NCBI GenBank assembly: GCA_037141235.1
Contig: JBAXCY010000167.1
Location: 1 to 6,487 of the forward strand
Length of the DNA stretch: 6,487 bases
Direction of reading: 5' to 3'
DNA from: Bog-756 sp037141235
Lineage (GTDB): Bacteria; Actinomycetota; Acidimicrobiia; Acidimicrobiales; RAAP-2
The translations under genes were made by a program, and so were the position numbers. The notes below the pieces were generated by a model. The model saw only the letters and a list, made by a program, of their open reading frames with translations, was not told the DNA's origin and searched no databases. Of the stretch, positions 1-6,106 are shown piece after piece (the first letter of the stretch is position 1; each line of letters opens with the position of its first letter).

Positions 1-1151
1 CGGGCCGCTTTGATCGACGGGTAGAGCCCGGCGGTGATGGAAACGATCAGCGCCAGGCCCATCCAGATGGGGATGTCGGCGTAGGCAATGACCACCACCC
101 AGCCCGCGAACGTGGACACGGCGTACACGATGGCCACTCCCAGCACGGCACCGATGAACCCTCCGAGCACACCGACGAACAGCGATTCGAGGAGGAACTG
201 GAACCCGATCTTCGACCGGCTGTGGCCGACGGCCCGTCGGATTCCGATTTCGGGGGAGCGCTGGATAACCGAGATGGACATCACGTTGGCGATGCCGATC
301 CCCCCAACAGTGAGGGCCAGCAAGCCAGCCAGCAAGGCCACCTGCTGGAGCGTCTTGTCCGCTTGGGCGGCAGCTTGGAGCACATCACTAGGGATCTGCG
401 TCGATGTCTGGACGGGACCGCCAAGGTTCACCGCAGTAGGAATTGCCTTTGCTGTTGCCTCGGTCGCGCCAGGCATCGATCTGACGTAGATCTGGTTGGG
501 TTCACCGTTGGTGTGGAAGATATTCTTGGCCGACCACTGGGTGACGAAGGCGGCGTTATCGAGCTGTGGGTCGAGCGGAACGGTGGCGAGCACTCCCACC
601 ACACCGAAGTTGGTGCCGTTGAGTGCGATAGTCCTGGACTCCCCCGGCAGGTAGCCATACTGCTTGGCGATGCCTTGACCCAACACGACCGACCGCATAT
701 GCAGCGTGGTGTCGGCGGTATCGAGCCACCGACCACCTATCATCGGCACCGCGAGCACGGCGGGAAGGTTGACGTCCGCGGCACGCACCGGGACCGGAAA
801 GGCCTGGTAGTAGTTCTTGGCTCCCTTAACGGGCAGGGCGATGACACCGGACAAGTTGGTGGTCGCCGAGGCGCCGGTCACCGTGGAGATGTTCTCGACC
901 CGCTCGACAGCGTCCTTCGGGAAGGTCGGGTTCTGTGACCCGAACGAGCCACCGGCCTGAGCGATGACCAGGTTGGTCCCGAGCTCGGACAGCTGCGCCT
1001 GCAGGGCGCCCTTGGCGCTCTCGGTCAGTCCGACGGCGCTGACCATGGCGGCTACGCCGATGATCGGACCGAGCATGATGAGCAGGGTGCGGATCTTGCG
1101 AGCCCTCAGGCCGGACCAGGCCACACCGAGGAGGTCATCGAAGTTGCTCAT
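1..1151 (-). CDS. MacB/FtsX-type ABC transporter permease, 3' end cut by window edge
   Basis: Membrane subunit of a MacB-like ABC transporter. It is expected to form a dimer that couples cytoplasmic ATP hydrolysis to movements of its extracytoplasmic domain. I translated about 383 codons from ATG at 1151 without meeting a stop. Layout: a basic cytoplasmic N-terminus (GLRARKIRT), TM1 at about residues 22-43 (LLIMLGPIIGVAAMV), a large external MacB periplasmic-core-like region at about 45-260, then TM2 at about 267-294, TM3 at about 314-345 and TM4 at about 350-375. The family motif EIGIRRAVG follows TM2, and the last visible residues, GLYPSIKAA, match the family's C-terminal G-YPA-KAA motif. 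Only some 10-20 residues are therefore probably missing. Its ATG overlaps the ATPase stop (ATGA) and has no clear ribosome binding site, so translational coupling is likely. The family is clear; the substrate is unknown. Confidence 0.93.
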   Translation of the reverse strand, partial: MSNFDDLLGVAWSGLRARKIRTLLIMLGPIIGVAAMVSAVGLTESAKGALQAQLSELGTNLVIAQAGGSFGSQNPTFPKDAVERVENISTVTGASATTNLSGVIALPVKGAKNYYQAFPVPVRAADVNLPAVLAVPMIGGRWLDTADTTLHMRSVVLGQGIAKQYGYLPGESRTIALNGTNFGVVGVLATVPLDPQLDNAAFVTQWSAKNIFHTNGEPNQIYVRSMPGATEATAKAIPTAVNLGGPVQTSTQIPSDVLQAAAQADKTLQQVALLAGLLALTVGGIGIANVMSISVIQRSPEIGIRRAVGHSRSKIGFQFLLESLFVGVLGGFIGAVLGVAIVYAVSTFAGWVVVIAYADIPIWMGLALIVSITAGLYPSIKAA

Positions 1152-1894
1152 CGGCCCGGCGCTCGCAGCATGTCGTCGCCCACGATCTGTCCGTCCCGCA
1201 TCGAGATCTTGCGGTTCGCCGTGTCCGCCACCGTCAGGTCGTGGGTGACCATCACCACTGCCCGTTCTGGCGACTGCAGGTTCTTGAAGATCTCGAGGAC
1301 GTGGGCGGCGTTCGACGAGTCGAGGGCGCCGGTTGGTTCGTCGGCCAAGATCATCAGCGGTTCGGTGACGATGGCCCTGGCCAACGCCACTCGCTGCTGT
1401 TCGCCTCCCGACATCTGCACCGGACGGTGGTCGGCCCGGGCTCCGAGACCGAGTTCTTCGAGCGCAGCCACGCAGCGCTCGCGGCGCTCCTTGGGCCGCA
1501 TGTCCCGGTAGAGGAGCGCAGTCTCCACGTTGCCCACCGCCGTGAGGTGAGGGATCAGGTGGAACTGCTGGAAGACGAAGCCGATGGAGTCGCCCCGCAG
1601 CTTGGACCGGGTGGGATCGTCGAGGAGGCTCACGTCCTGTCCGGCCACTCGGATGGTGCCCGACGTCGGGAGGTCGAGGACGCCGAGCAGACCCAGCATG
1701 GTGGACTTACCCGAACCCGAGGGCCCGACGATCGACATGAACTCGCCGGCATGAATCTGCAGGGAGACCTCACGCAGGGCGTAGACCTCTATCTCTTCGC
1801 CGTAGACGCGCGACACCGACTCGAGCTCCAGAAGCGGGTGCGCCAGTACCGGCGGCACACCTGTCGGCGGAGTGTCCATCATGGTTCCCGTCAT
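1148..1894 (-). CDS. MacB/LolD-type ABC transporter ATP-binding protein
   Basis: Cytoplasmic ATPase that powers the adjacent permease. All motifs of an active ABC ATPase are present in the 248 residues: Walker A GPSGSGKST (57-65), Q-loop FVFQQFHLIP (107-116), signature SGGEQQRVALARA (162-174), Walker B MILADEPTGALDS (181-193) with the catalytic Glu at 186, and the H-loop VMVTHD with His 218. The order and wording match the MacB/LolD/FtsE group (short, one domain). The gene begins 13 bp after the adaptor stop and ends in a 4-bp overlap with the permease start. The start is uncertain: ATG codons lie at 1894, 1882 and 1879. None has a textbook ribosome binding site, though GGGA precedes the latter two. 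Residues 1-20 are a Pro-rich non-conserved tail, so a later start would not affect function. Confidence 0.95.
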   Translation of the reverse strand: MTGTMMDTPPTGVPPVLAHPLLELESVSRVYGEEIEVYALREVSLQIHAGEFMSIVGPSGSGKSTMLGLLGVLDLPTSGTIRVAGQDVSLLDDPTRSKLRGDSIGFVFQQFHLIPHLTAVGNVETALLYRDMRPKERRERCVAALEELGLGARADHRPVQMSGGEQQRVALARAIVTEPLMILADEPTGALDSSNAAHVLEIFKNLQSPERAVVMVTHDLTVADTANRKISMRDGQIVGDDMLRAPGR

Positions 1895-1907
1895 GGGAGG
1901 ACCCGTC

Positions 1908-4337
1908 TCATGAGGGTGGCGTGACCTGCACGAGGACCACCTGGCCGAGGCGCAGGCCCTCGCTGATCTGGATGTACGAGCCCTCGGTCATCCCGGTGGT
2001 CACCGGCACCTCGGTGATTCGGCCACCGTGCTTCAGGTCGACTACGCGGACCACGTTGGCCCCTGAACCTTGCTGCTTGACCGCAGCAATAGGCACGGTC
2101 AGTGCGTCGTCGATCTGGCGGTCGATCACCGTGATCGACACCTGGGAACCGTCAGCCCCGGTAAGCCCGGTCAAGGCGATCTGCCCCTCATAGACCTGCG
2201 TCGTCCCGACCTGTGTGGTGTCGGAGTCCAACTCGGTGATGACGCCGGTCCCCTCGTCGTTCGCCCCGTTGATCTGGACCTTGCATCGCTGACCCACGGC
2301 CAGCTTGGTGCGATCAGCCGCCGAGGCCTGCAGCGTCACGCTGAGGTCCGGCTCGACCAGCGACAAGATGGCTTGGCCCGGAGCCACCGCCTGGCCGGCC
2401 TTGACGTTGACCTGGCCGATGCGGGTCGGCCACTGCCCCACGATCATGTCGGTGGGCTGAAAGGTGACGTCGGTCTGGATGGACTGCAGGACCACGCTGA
2501 CCTTGGTCTGGCCGGCCGGAAGGAGTGCGGCACCAGCCAACGGAACGTACCCCTGCCCTGCTTGCACGGTGCCCTGGACGGCGAAGCTCACCGTGGTGTC
2601 CTTTACCGGAGCCTGGCTAGCCGTGATGGTGAAGGTGGCCGATCCCCCCTGGACGACCGAAGGAGCCGAAGACGAGATGGTCAGGACCGGCAGCACCGAC
2701 GAGGTGATGGTGGTCGACACAGTGGACGGGTTGCCCACCTGATAGGACCCGCTCGAGGCAACCGAGACTGAGAGCGTGCGGTCGCTCTGGACCGTGTTGC
2801 TGGTGACCGTGGGGATCGCTACCTGCGTGGAGGTCTGGCCAGCGGGCACGATGATGGTTCCGGCCGGTTGGTTGTAGTCGGTACCTTGAACGGCCGTGCC
2901 GCCATAGGACAACTGGATGGTGGTCGGGGTGCTCACCGCCTGGTTGAGTCCGATGGAGACGGCGTAGGGCTGTCCCTTCTGCAGGTAGGTGCTGGCCGCC
3001 GTGATAGTCACGGTCGGCTGGGCATGACTACCGGCCAGGGTGACCACTGCCGTACCCGGTGAGCCGACCGAGTACGACCCGGGCGACGGCTGCAGTGAGG
3101 CCACGATGTACTTGTCCGGCTGGATGACCGTGGTGGACAGGGTACTGATCGACACGGTGGCTGTGGTGCAGCCAGCACAGAGGTTGATGACCGGATTCAC
3201 CGGGTTGTAGTCGGTGCCTGGCTGGGCGCTGCCAGTCACGCCGACCACGACCTGAATGGCCTGGAGCGGAGCCTGGTCGGCGGTGACGGTAAGGGTGGCG
3301 GTTCCACCCGGCGATACCGTGCTGCCTCCGGTGAGGGTCAGCTGCGGCAGGTTGCTGTTGGCGATGGCGGTGGAGGCACTTGCCGGCGTGCCGACAACGT
3401 ACCCGGCGCCGGCCCCGATGGACTCGGTGATCACCGGGTCGGCAGACACGGTGGTGGTGGACCGGGTCTGCACGGTGACCCCCACCTGGGTGGCACCGGC
3501 GGGGAGGACTACCTGGGCTGGCGGGGTGACGATGTCCTGGCTGGTGGCCGTGCCCCCGGTGATCAGACTGACGGTGGTCGGGGTGGCCGACGACTCCGAG
3601 GCACTGACGACGAAGTTGGCCGGCATGCCCTGGGTGACCCGTCCGGACGTCGACTGGATGGTGAGGATGGGCTGGGCGACATGTGGCTCGACGGATACCA
3701 GCGACACGTGATGGGTGCCCGAACCGGTGTGGAGCGCGCTGGTCTTCGGTGTGGGGGGCCCGATGATCAGCGGAGCCGAGTCCTGGGCACCGAGCTGATA
3801 GCCGACCCCCTGCACGAGCGAGACGGTTACGGCCTGCTGATTGGAAGGCGAGGCGTTGGGATAGCCGTGCTGGGATTGCCACTGGGCCAGGGCGAACTGG
3901 GTCTGTTGCGAAAAGAAGTCATCCATCGGTCCCGGGAAGTTTCCGGACGCGGCCAGGATCCGCTTCAACTCCAGCACATCAGGACCCCGGGAGCCAGGGG
4001 CCAGCGAGCGGAAGAAGGGCAGTGTCCCCGGCTCGGTGACGGCGCTGCGCCCGCCTAGGGCGAACAGCGTCTGCTGGGCCTTGGCGATGTCCCCGGCGCT
4101 GGCGGTGACCGAGCTGACCAGGGCCTGGCCGGTGGCGTTCACGTTGCGGATCGACTTACGAGAGAGCGTGCCACTCAGGGTGACGGTGTCCTGGAGCGTG
4201 CGGGCCTGGACGCGGCTGAACACGGCCACGGCATCCTTGCTGGTGGAACTGCTACCACCGGCTACGGCATAGGTGATGCCCACGGCCGCGATGACGGCCA
4301 CGATGCCCACGACGACGAATGTACGGGTACGAGTCAA
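1908..4337 (-). CDS. HlyD/MacA-like membrane-fusion adaptor with peptidoglycan-binding and four Calx-beta-like domains
   Basis: Extracytoplasmic adaptor (809 residues, about twice the usual 350-450) of the ABC exporter encoded downstream. Seen in order: a basic N-terminus and single membrane anchor (7-27); the first lipoyl half-motif with VTASAGDIAKAQQTLFAL (about 66-98); a PG_binding_1-like domain (116-158, RGPDVLELKRIL and TQFALAQWQSQHG); four Calx-beta-like repeats starting near 223, 331, 441 and 550; the second lipoyl half-motif (637-662, GQVNVKAGQAVAPGQAIL); a beta-barrel (about 664-700); and a membrane-proximal domain with VPIAAVKQQG (748-757). The coiled-coil hairpin that normally sits between the lipoyl halves is not visible. 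The start is TTG, preceded by GGGGG seven bases upstream and followed by MTRTRT and the hydrophobic anchor. The gene lies 21 bp after the lipoprotein gene and 13 bp before the ATPase gene. Cys occurs only at 387, 390 (CAGC) and 685. The adaptor role is well supported; the domain boundaries are by eye. Confidence 0.92.
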   Translation of the reverse strand: MTRTRTFVVVGIVAVIAAVGITYAVAGGSSSTSKDAVAVFSRVQARTLQDTVTLSGTLSRKSIRNVNATGQALVSSVTASAGDIAKAQQTLFALGGRSAVTEPGTLPFFRSLAPGSRGPDVLELKRILAASGNFPGPMDDFFSQQTQFALAQWQSQHGYPNASPSNQQAVTVSLVQGVGYQLGAQDSAPLIIGPPTPKTSALHTGSGTHHVSLVSVEPHVAQPILTIQSTSGRVTQGMPANFVVSASESSATPTTVSLITGGTATSQDIVTPPAQVVLPAGATQVGVTVQTRSTTTVSADPVITESIGAGAGYVVGTPASASTAIANSNLPQLTLTGGSTVSPGGTATLTVTADQAPLQAIQVVVGVTGSAQPGTDYNPVNPVINLCAGCTTATVSISTLSTTVIQPDKYIVASLQPSPGSYSVGSPGTAVVTLAGSHAQPTVTITAASTYLQKGQPYAVSIGLNQAVSTPTTIQLSYGGTAVQGTDYNQPAGTIIVPAGQTSTQVAIPTVTSNTVQSDRTLSVSVASSGSYQVGNPSTVSTTITSSVLPVLTISSSAPSVVQGGSATFTITASQAPVKDTTVSFAVQGTVQAGQGYVPLAGAALLPAGQTKVSVVLQSIQTDVTFQPTDMIVGQWPTRIGQVNVKAGQAVAPGQAILSLVEPDLSVTLQASAADRTKLAVGQRCKVQINGANDEGTGVITELDSDTTQVGTTQVYEGQIALTGLTGADGSQVSITVIDRQIDDALTVPIAAVKQQGSGANVVRVVDLKHGGRITEVPVTTGMTEGSYIQISEGLRLGQVVLVQVTPPS
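2457..3671 (-). repeat. Four tandem Calx-beta-like protein repeats inside the adaptor
   Basis: Residues 223-627 of the adaptor hold four units that begin PILTI, PQLTL, PTVTI and PVLTI, spaced 108, 110 and 109 residues apart. Each continues with a VxxG(x)xA(x)F/L(x)V strand, a PxxVxxxxGGTA strand pair, then (L/V)PAG(Q/A)T, and in units 1-3 a G(Y/S)xVGxP strand near the end. Units 2 and 3 keep the GTDYN turn typical of Calx-beta domains (374-378, 485-489), which at DNA level repeats the 12-mer GTTGTAGTCGGT near 2871 and 3204. Unit 1 has SQDIV at this place and unit 4 has AGQGY. Unit 4 is only about 78 residues and lacks its last strands. The periodicity is seen directly; the Calx-beta name is recognition by eye. 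Confidence 0.8.
3864..3992 (-). other. PG_binding_1-like domain segment within the adaptor
   Basis: Residues 116-158 show the three-helix peptidoglycan-binding pattern: SRGPDVLELKRILAASG, a short link with FPGPMDDFF in place of the common G-YxG-xDGxFG, then TQFALAQWQSQHG. This domain is known in actinobacterial adaptor proteins at the position of the hairpin, where it presumably contacts the cell wall. It lies directly after the first lipoyl half-motif and before a Thr/Pro/Ser-rich linker (about 187-220) leading to the Calx-beta repeats. Confidence 0.75.
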
Positions 4338-4341
4338 CGGA

Positions 4342-4356
4342 AGACCCCCGGGGTCT
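4342..4356 (-). promoter_or_regulatory. Inverted repeat covering the adaptor Shine-Dalgarno
   Basis: In the 21-bp gap between the lipoprotein stop (4361-4359) and the adaptor TTG (4337-4335), the minus strand reads AGACCCC, G, GGGGTCT. This is a 7-base inverted repeat around one central base; in RNA the inner bases would form a small loop. The only candidate ribosome binding site for the adaptor, GGGGG, forms part of the right arm. A ribosome finishing the lipoprotein would cover or melt this stem, so it may couple adaptor translation to the upstream gene. The repeat is seen; the regulatory role is inferred. Confidence 0.4.
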
Positions 4357-4358
4357 GG

Positions 4359-5036
4359 TCAGGAACCGCGCACCTGCACCTTGGCGGCGCAGGCTTGCAG
4401 ATCGGAACTGGACAGGACGTTCTGTCCAGGAGGTGGCTTGAAGTCGGAGGTGCCGCCAGCGGCGCCTCCGAAGGAGAAGAGCAGCCCCTTGGCATTGGGC
4501 GTCGGCGTCGGGATCCCCCACCCCTTGCCGATCATGCAGGTGCGCCACTTGAGGTACTGCTCGTTCTGCTTCTTCACCTGCGCCGGTGTCAGGTTCTCCT
4601 GAGCGCTCTGCACCGCCTTGAGGGCCTGGAGGATGTTGCTGCGGGCCGCACAGGTCTGCAAGTTCTTGAGGTACGACGGGTTGTTGGCCGGCGAGTTGGG
4701 ATCGGCAGCACTCGGAACGCCGATGAAGGTCACGCCCAGGCTGGTCAGACAGGACTGGAAGATCCCGATGGCCGTGAACATGGCCGTGGTCGGGCTCACC
4801 TTGGCCAGCGGCACCGTGGCGGCCGTCGATCCACCGGCGTTCTTGCCGCTGCCGGCGGGTATGGCCGAAGCGGGCAGCTGACCGGCCGCGACATAGGTGA
4901 TATGCCCCGCCCCTGAGGCATTTCCCCCACATCCAGCCGCGCCGATGGCCGTGGCCGCGACAAGGAGGAGCGGAGCCCAGTGGCGCGAGGCTTTGGCATG
5001 GTGGGGCCGAATCACGGCCTGAGGATACCAGCGCAA
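4359..5036 (-). CDS. Putative Cys-rich lipoprotein, first gene of the exporter operon
   Basis: Exported lipoprotein of unknown function. An N-region with R, H and K is followed by the hydrophobic WAPLLLVAATAIGAAGC, whose lipobox Ala-Ala-Gly-Cys places the lipidated Cys at residue 36. A Gly/Ala/Ser-rich linker (37-80) then leads to two similar halves: FQSCLTSLGV...LQTCAAR (93-132) and WRTCMIGKGWGIP...LQACAAK (164-219). The four Cys at 96, 129, 167 and 216 thus come in two pairs. The CM-x-xGxx-P wording recalls uncharacterised actinobacterial secreted proteins with CMRxHGVxxPDP motifs, some of which I recall next to peptidoglycan-binding adaptors and ABC exporters. The start given is TTG at 5036, just after an in-frame TAG (5042-5040). 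GTG at 5015 would give a more typical 29-residue signal, and neither start has a good ribosome binding site. A substrate-capture or assembly role is a guess from context. Confidence 0.8.
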   Translation of the reverse strand: MRWYPQAVIRPHHAKASRHWAPLLLVAATAIGAAGCGGNASGAGHITYVAAGQLPASAIPAGSGKNAGGSTAATVPLAKVSPTTAMFTAIGIFQSCLTSLGVTFIGVPSAADPNSPANNPSYLKNLQTCAARSNILQALKAVQSAQENLTPAQVKKQNEQYLKWRTCMIGKGWGIPTPTPNAKGLLFSFGGAAGGTSDFKPPPGQNVLSSSDLQACAAKVQVRGS

Positions 5037-5077
5037 TGTCTAGGGAGTCTGGTCGACACCGGTACCGGCATGAACTG

Positions 5078-5100
5078 GGTCTGACCAGGGCAGTCAGGCC
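5078..5100 (-). terminator. Weak hairpin at the end of the small ORF
   Basis: The minus-strand RNA reads GGCCUGAC, a 7-base loop, then GUCAGACC. This is a stem of seven pairs with one C-A mismatch, and it contains the TGA stop of the 36-codon ORF. Only a short UU (CAGUUCAUG) follows, so it may be a weak terminator or just an RNA-end stabiliser between the pirin unit and the exporter operon. A second inverted repeat, CTGGTC (5049-5054) with GACCAG (5083-5088), and the 10-base palindrome CCGGTACCGG (5059-5068) lie next to it. No clear promoter for the exporter operon could be picked out here. Confidence 0.25.
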
Positions 5101-5204
5101 GGCAGGTCGAACTGAACCCGCACGTCGTTGGGCACGAGATCGAGGTACATCTTGTCCCGCACGCTCACGATGGTCTCCTCGTGCTTCGGAGCCGTCGTGA
5201 CCAT
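5094..5204 (-). CDS. Small 36-residue protein of unknown function
   Basis: An ATG-to-TGA ORF that starts MVTTAPKHEETIVSVRDK and ends QFDLPA. I do not recognise it. The case for coding is composition: 32 of the 35 codons after ATG end in G or C while only 11 have G or C in the middle position, the pattern of real genes in this window and not of chance ORFs. The product is acidic and soluble-looking, with no signal peptide, membrane segment or Cys. It starts 27 bp after the pirin stop, so it is probably the second gene of that transcript. The ribosome binding site is poor (GAAG 5 bases before ATG). It could also be the remnant of a longer gene, because the second half (MYLDLVPNDVRVQFDLP) reads like part of a folded domain. 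Confidence 0.5.
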   Translation of the reverse strand: MVTTAPKHEETIVSVRDKMYLDLVPNDVRVQFDLPA

Positions 5205-5231
5205 AGGGCTTCAGGGTCGAGCGCGCCCTGC

Positions 5232-6002
5232 TCAGACGGCCAAGCCGGCGTGCATCTCCCACACCAGGATCTCCGCGTCCGTGACCCCGGTGACCCGGTG
5301 CCCGCCCACGGCCGTGAACCGGACGGCGTCGCCCTCGGCCAACTCGCCGACCCCCTCGAGGCTCACTGAGCCTCGGGGCACGAACAGGTGGAGGTAAGGG
5401 GCCTCAGGCAAGGTGACCTCCTGGCCGGGGCTGAGCCGTGCAGCATGCAGGGCGGCGTTGCGGTTGGCAATCCGCACTGCTGTGTCGTCGGCGTGCCCGG
5501 CCATGCCCGAGGCCACCGTGACCAGCCCGCCAGCCAGGCGCTCCGGCTCTATTTCGTGCTGCTCGTAGCCCGGCGTGATCCCCTGCTCGTCGGGCACGAC
5601 CCACATCTGGATGAAGTGCACCGGCGTCTCATGGACTGCACCGGAGATGTTCCAGGAGTCGTTCTTTTCGGAGTGGCGGATCCCGGTGCCTGCGCTCATC
5701 CTCTGGGCGAGGCCGGGGTAGATGATGCCGTTGTTGCCCATGGAGTCCTGGTGGACCAGGGAGCCGCCTAGTACCCAGGTCACGATCTCCATGTCCCGAT
5801 GGGGGTGGGTGTCGAATCCGGTGCCCGCCGCCACCTGGTCGTCGTTGTTGACCAAGAGGAGCCCGTGGTGGAGGTTGGACTGGCTCCGGTGGTGGCCGAA
5901 GGCGAAGGAATGCTTGGAGTCGAGCCAGCCGAAGTCGGTGGCGAACCGGGTGCCAGCACGGCGGACATCGACGGCGGGGATCAGTTCGGTGGTGGAGGCC
6001 AT
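5232..6002 (-). CDS. Pirin-family bicupin protein (YhhW/YhaK-like)
   Basis: Cytoplasmic metal-binding bicupin of 256 residues; family members are about 230-290. The N-terminal cupin shows the pirin signature with all four expected metal ligands: His 66 and His 68 in FDTHPHRDMEIVTWVLGG, His 110 and Glu 112 in GTGIRHSEKN. The middle segment FIQMWVVPDEQGITPGYEQ (130-148) is also typical, and the C-terminal cupin (about 155-252) contains LHLFVPRGSVSLEG. Some relatives have quercetin 2,3-dioxygenase activity and others act as redox or metabolic regulators, so the substrate is not predictable. The start is well fixed by AGGAAGG four bases before ATG. The gene sits in its own unit after a terminator, with a small ORF 27 bp downstream. 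Nothing ties it functionally to the exporter. Confidence 0.95.
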   Translation of the reverse strand: MASTTELIPAVDVRRAGTRFATDFGWLDSKHSFAFGHHRSQSNLHHGLLLVNNDDQVAAGTGFDTHPHRDMEIVTWVLGGSLVHQDSMGNNGIIYPGLAQRMSAGTGIRHSEKNDSWNISGAVHETPVHFIQMWVVPDEQGITPGYEQHEIEPERLAGGLVTVASGMAGHADDTAVRIANRNAALHAARLSPGQEVTLPEAPYLHLFVPRGSVSLEGVGELAEGDAVRFTAVGGHRVTGVTDAEILVWEMHAGLAV

Positions 6003-6006
6003 GAGA

Positions 6007-6013
6007 CCTTCCT
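6007..6013 (-). promoter_or_regulatory. Strong Shine-Dalgarno of the pirin gene
   Basis: The minus strand reads AGGAAGG followed by TCTC and the ATG at 6002. It is the best ribosome binding site in the window and fixes the pirin start; the exporter genes have weak or masked ones. Confidence 0.8.
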
Positions 6014-6029
6014 AGCAGTGGTTGGAGTT

Positions 6030-6066
6030 GCAGCCACCGCCCTGACCGAACGGCCGCCGTGGCTGC
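6030..6066. repeat. Inverted repeat in the pirin leader
   Basis: GCAGCCAC at 6030-6037 is the exact reverse complement of GTGGCTGC at 6059-6066, with 21 bases between. It lies 27-64 bases upstream of the pirin ATG in a GC-rich leader where I could not pick out convincing -35 and -10 boxes. It could be an operator or a leader hairpin, or chance in GC-rich sequence. Confidence 0.3.
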
Positions 6067-6106
6067 CCTGGATGGTTGCCAATCGGACCGGGTCGGGCAG
6101 GGAATG

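Noticed and set aside
222..938. 238-codon plus-strand ORF opposite the permease
   Set aside because: It is antisense to a clear permease frame, with Gly/Arg/His-rich low-information sequence and no family resemblance.
1241..1924. 227-codon plus-strand ORF opposite the ATPase
   Set aside because: It is antisense to a frame with every ABC ATPase motif and has shadow composition.
3028..3882. 284-codon minus-strand ORF inside the adaptor gene
   Set aside because: It is a frame shadow rich in Arg, His and Pro; the adaptor frame has clear domains throughout.
5012..5071. 19-residue leader ORF (MPVPVSTRLPRHCAGILRP) whose TGA overlaps the alternative GTG start of the lipoprotein
   Set aside because: The GTGA overlap is suggestive of coupling, but the ORF is very short, has no good ribosome binding site and no run of a single regulatory codon, so chance is likelier.
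4252..5262. 336-codon minus-strand ORF across the lipoprotein gene and start of the adaptor
   Set aside because: It overlaps the lipoprotein frame, is Arg/Gly/Pro/Ala-rich as out-of-frame GC-rich sequence is, and has no recognisable motif, while the lipoprotein frame has a signal peptide and lipobox.
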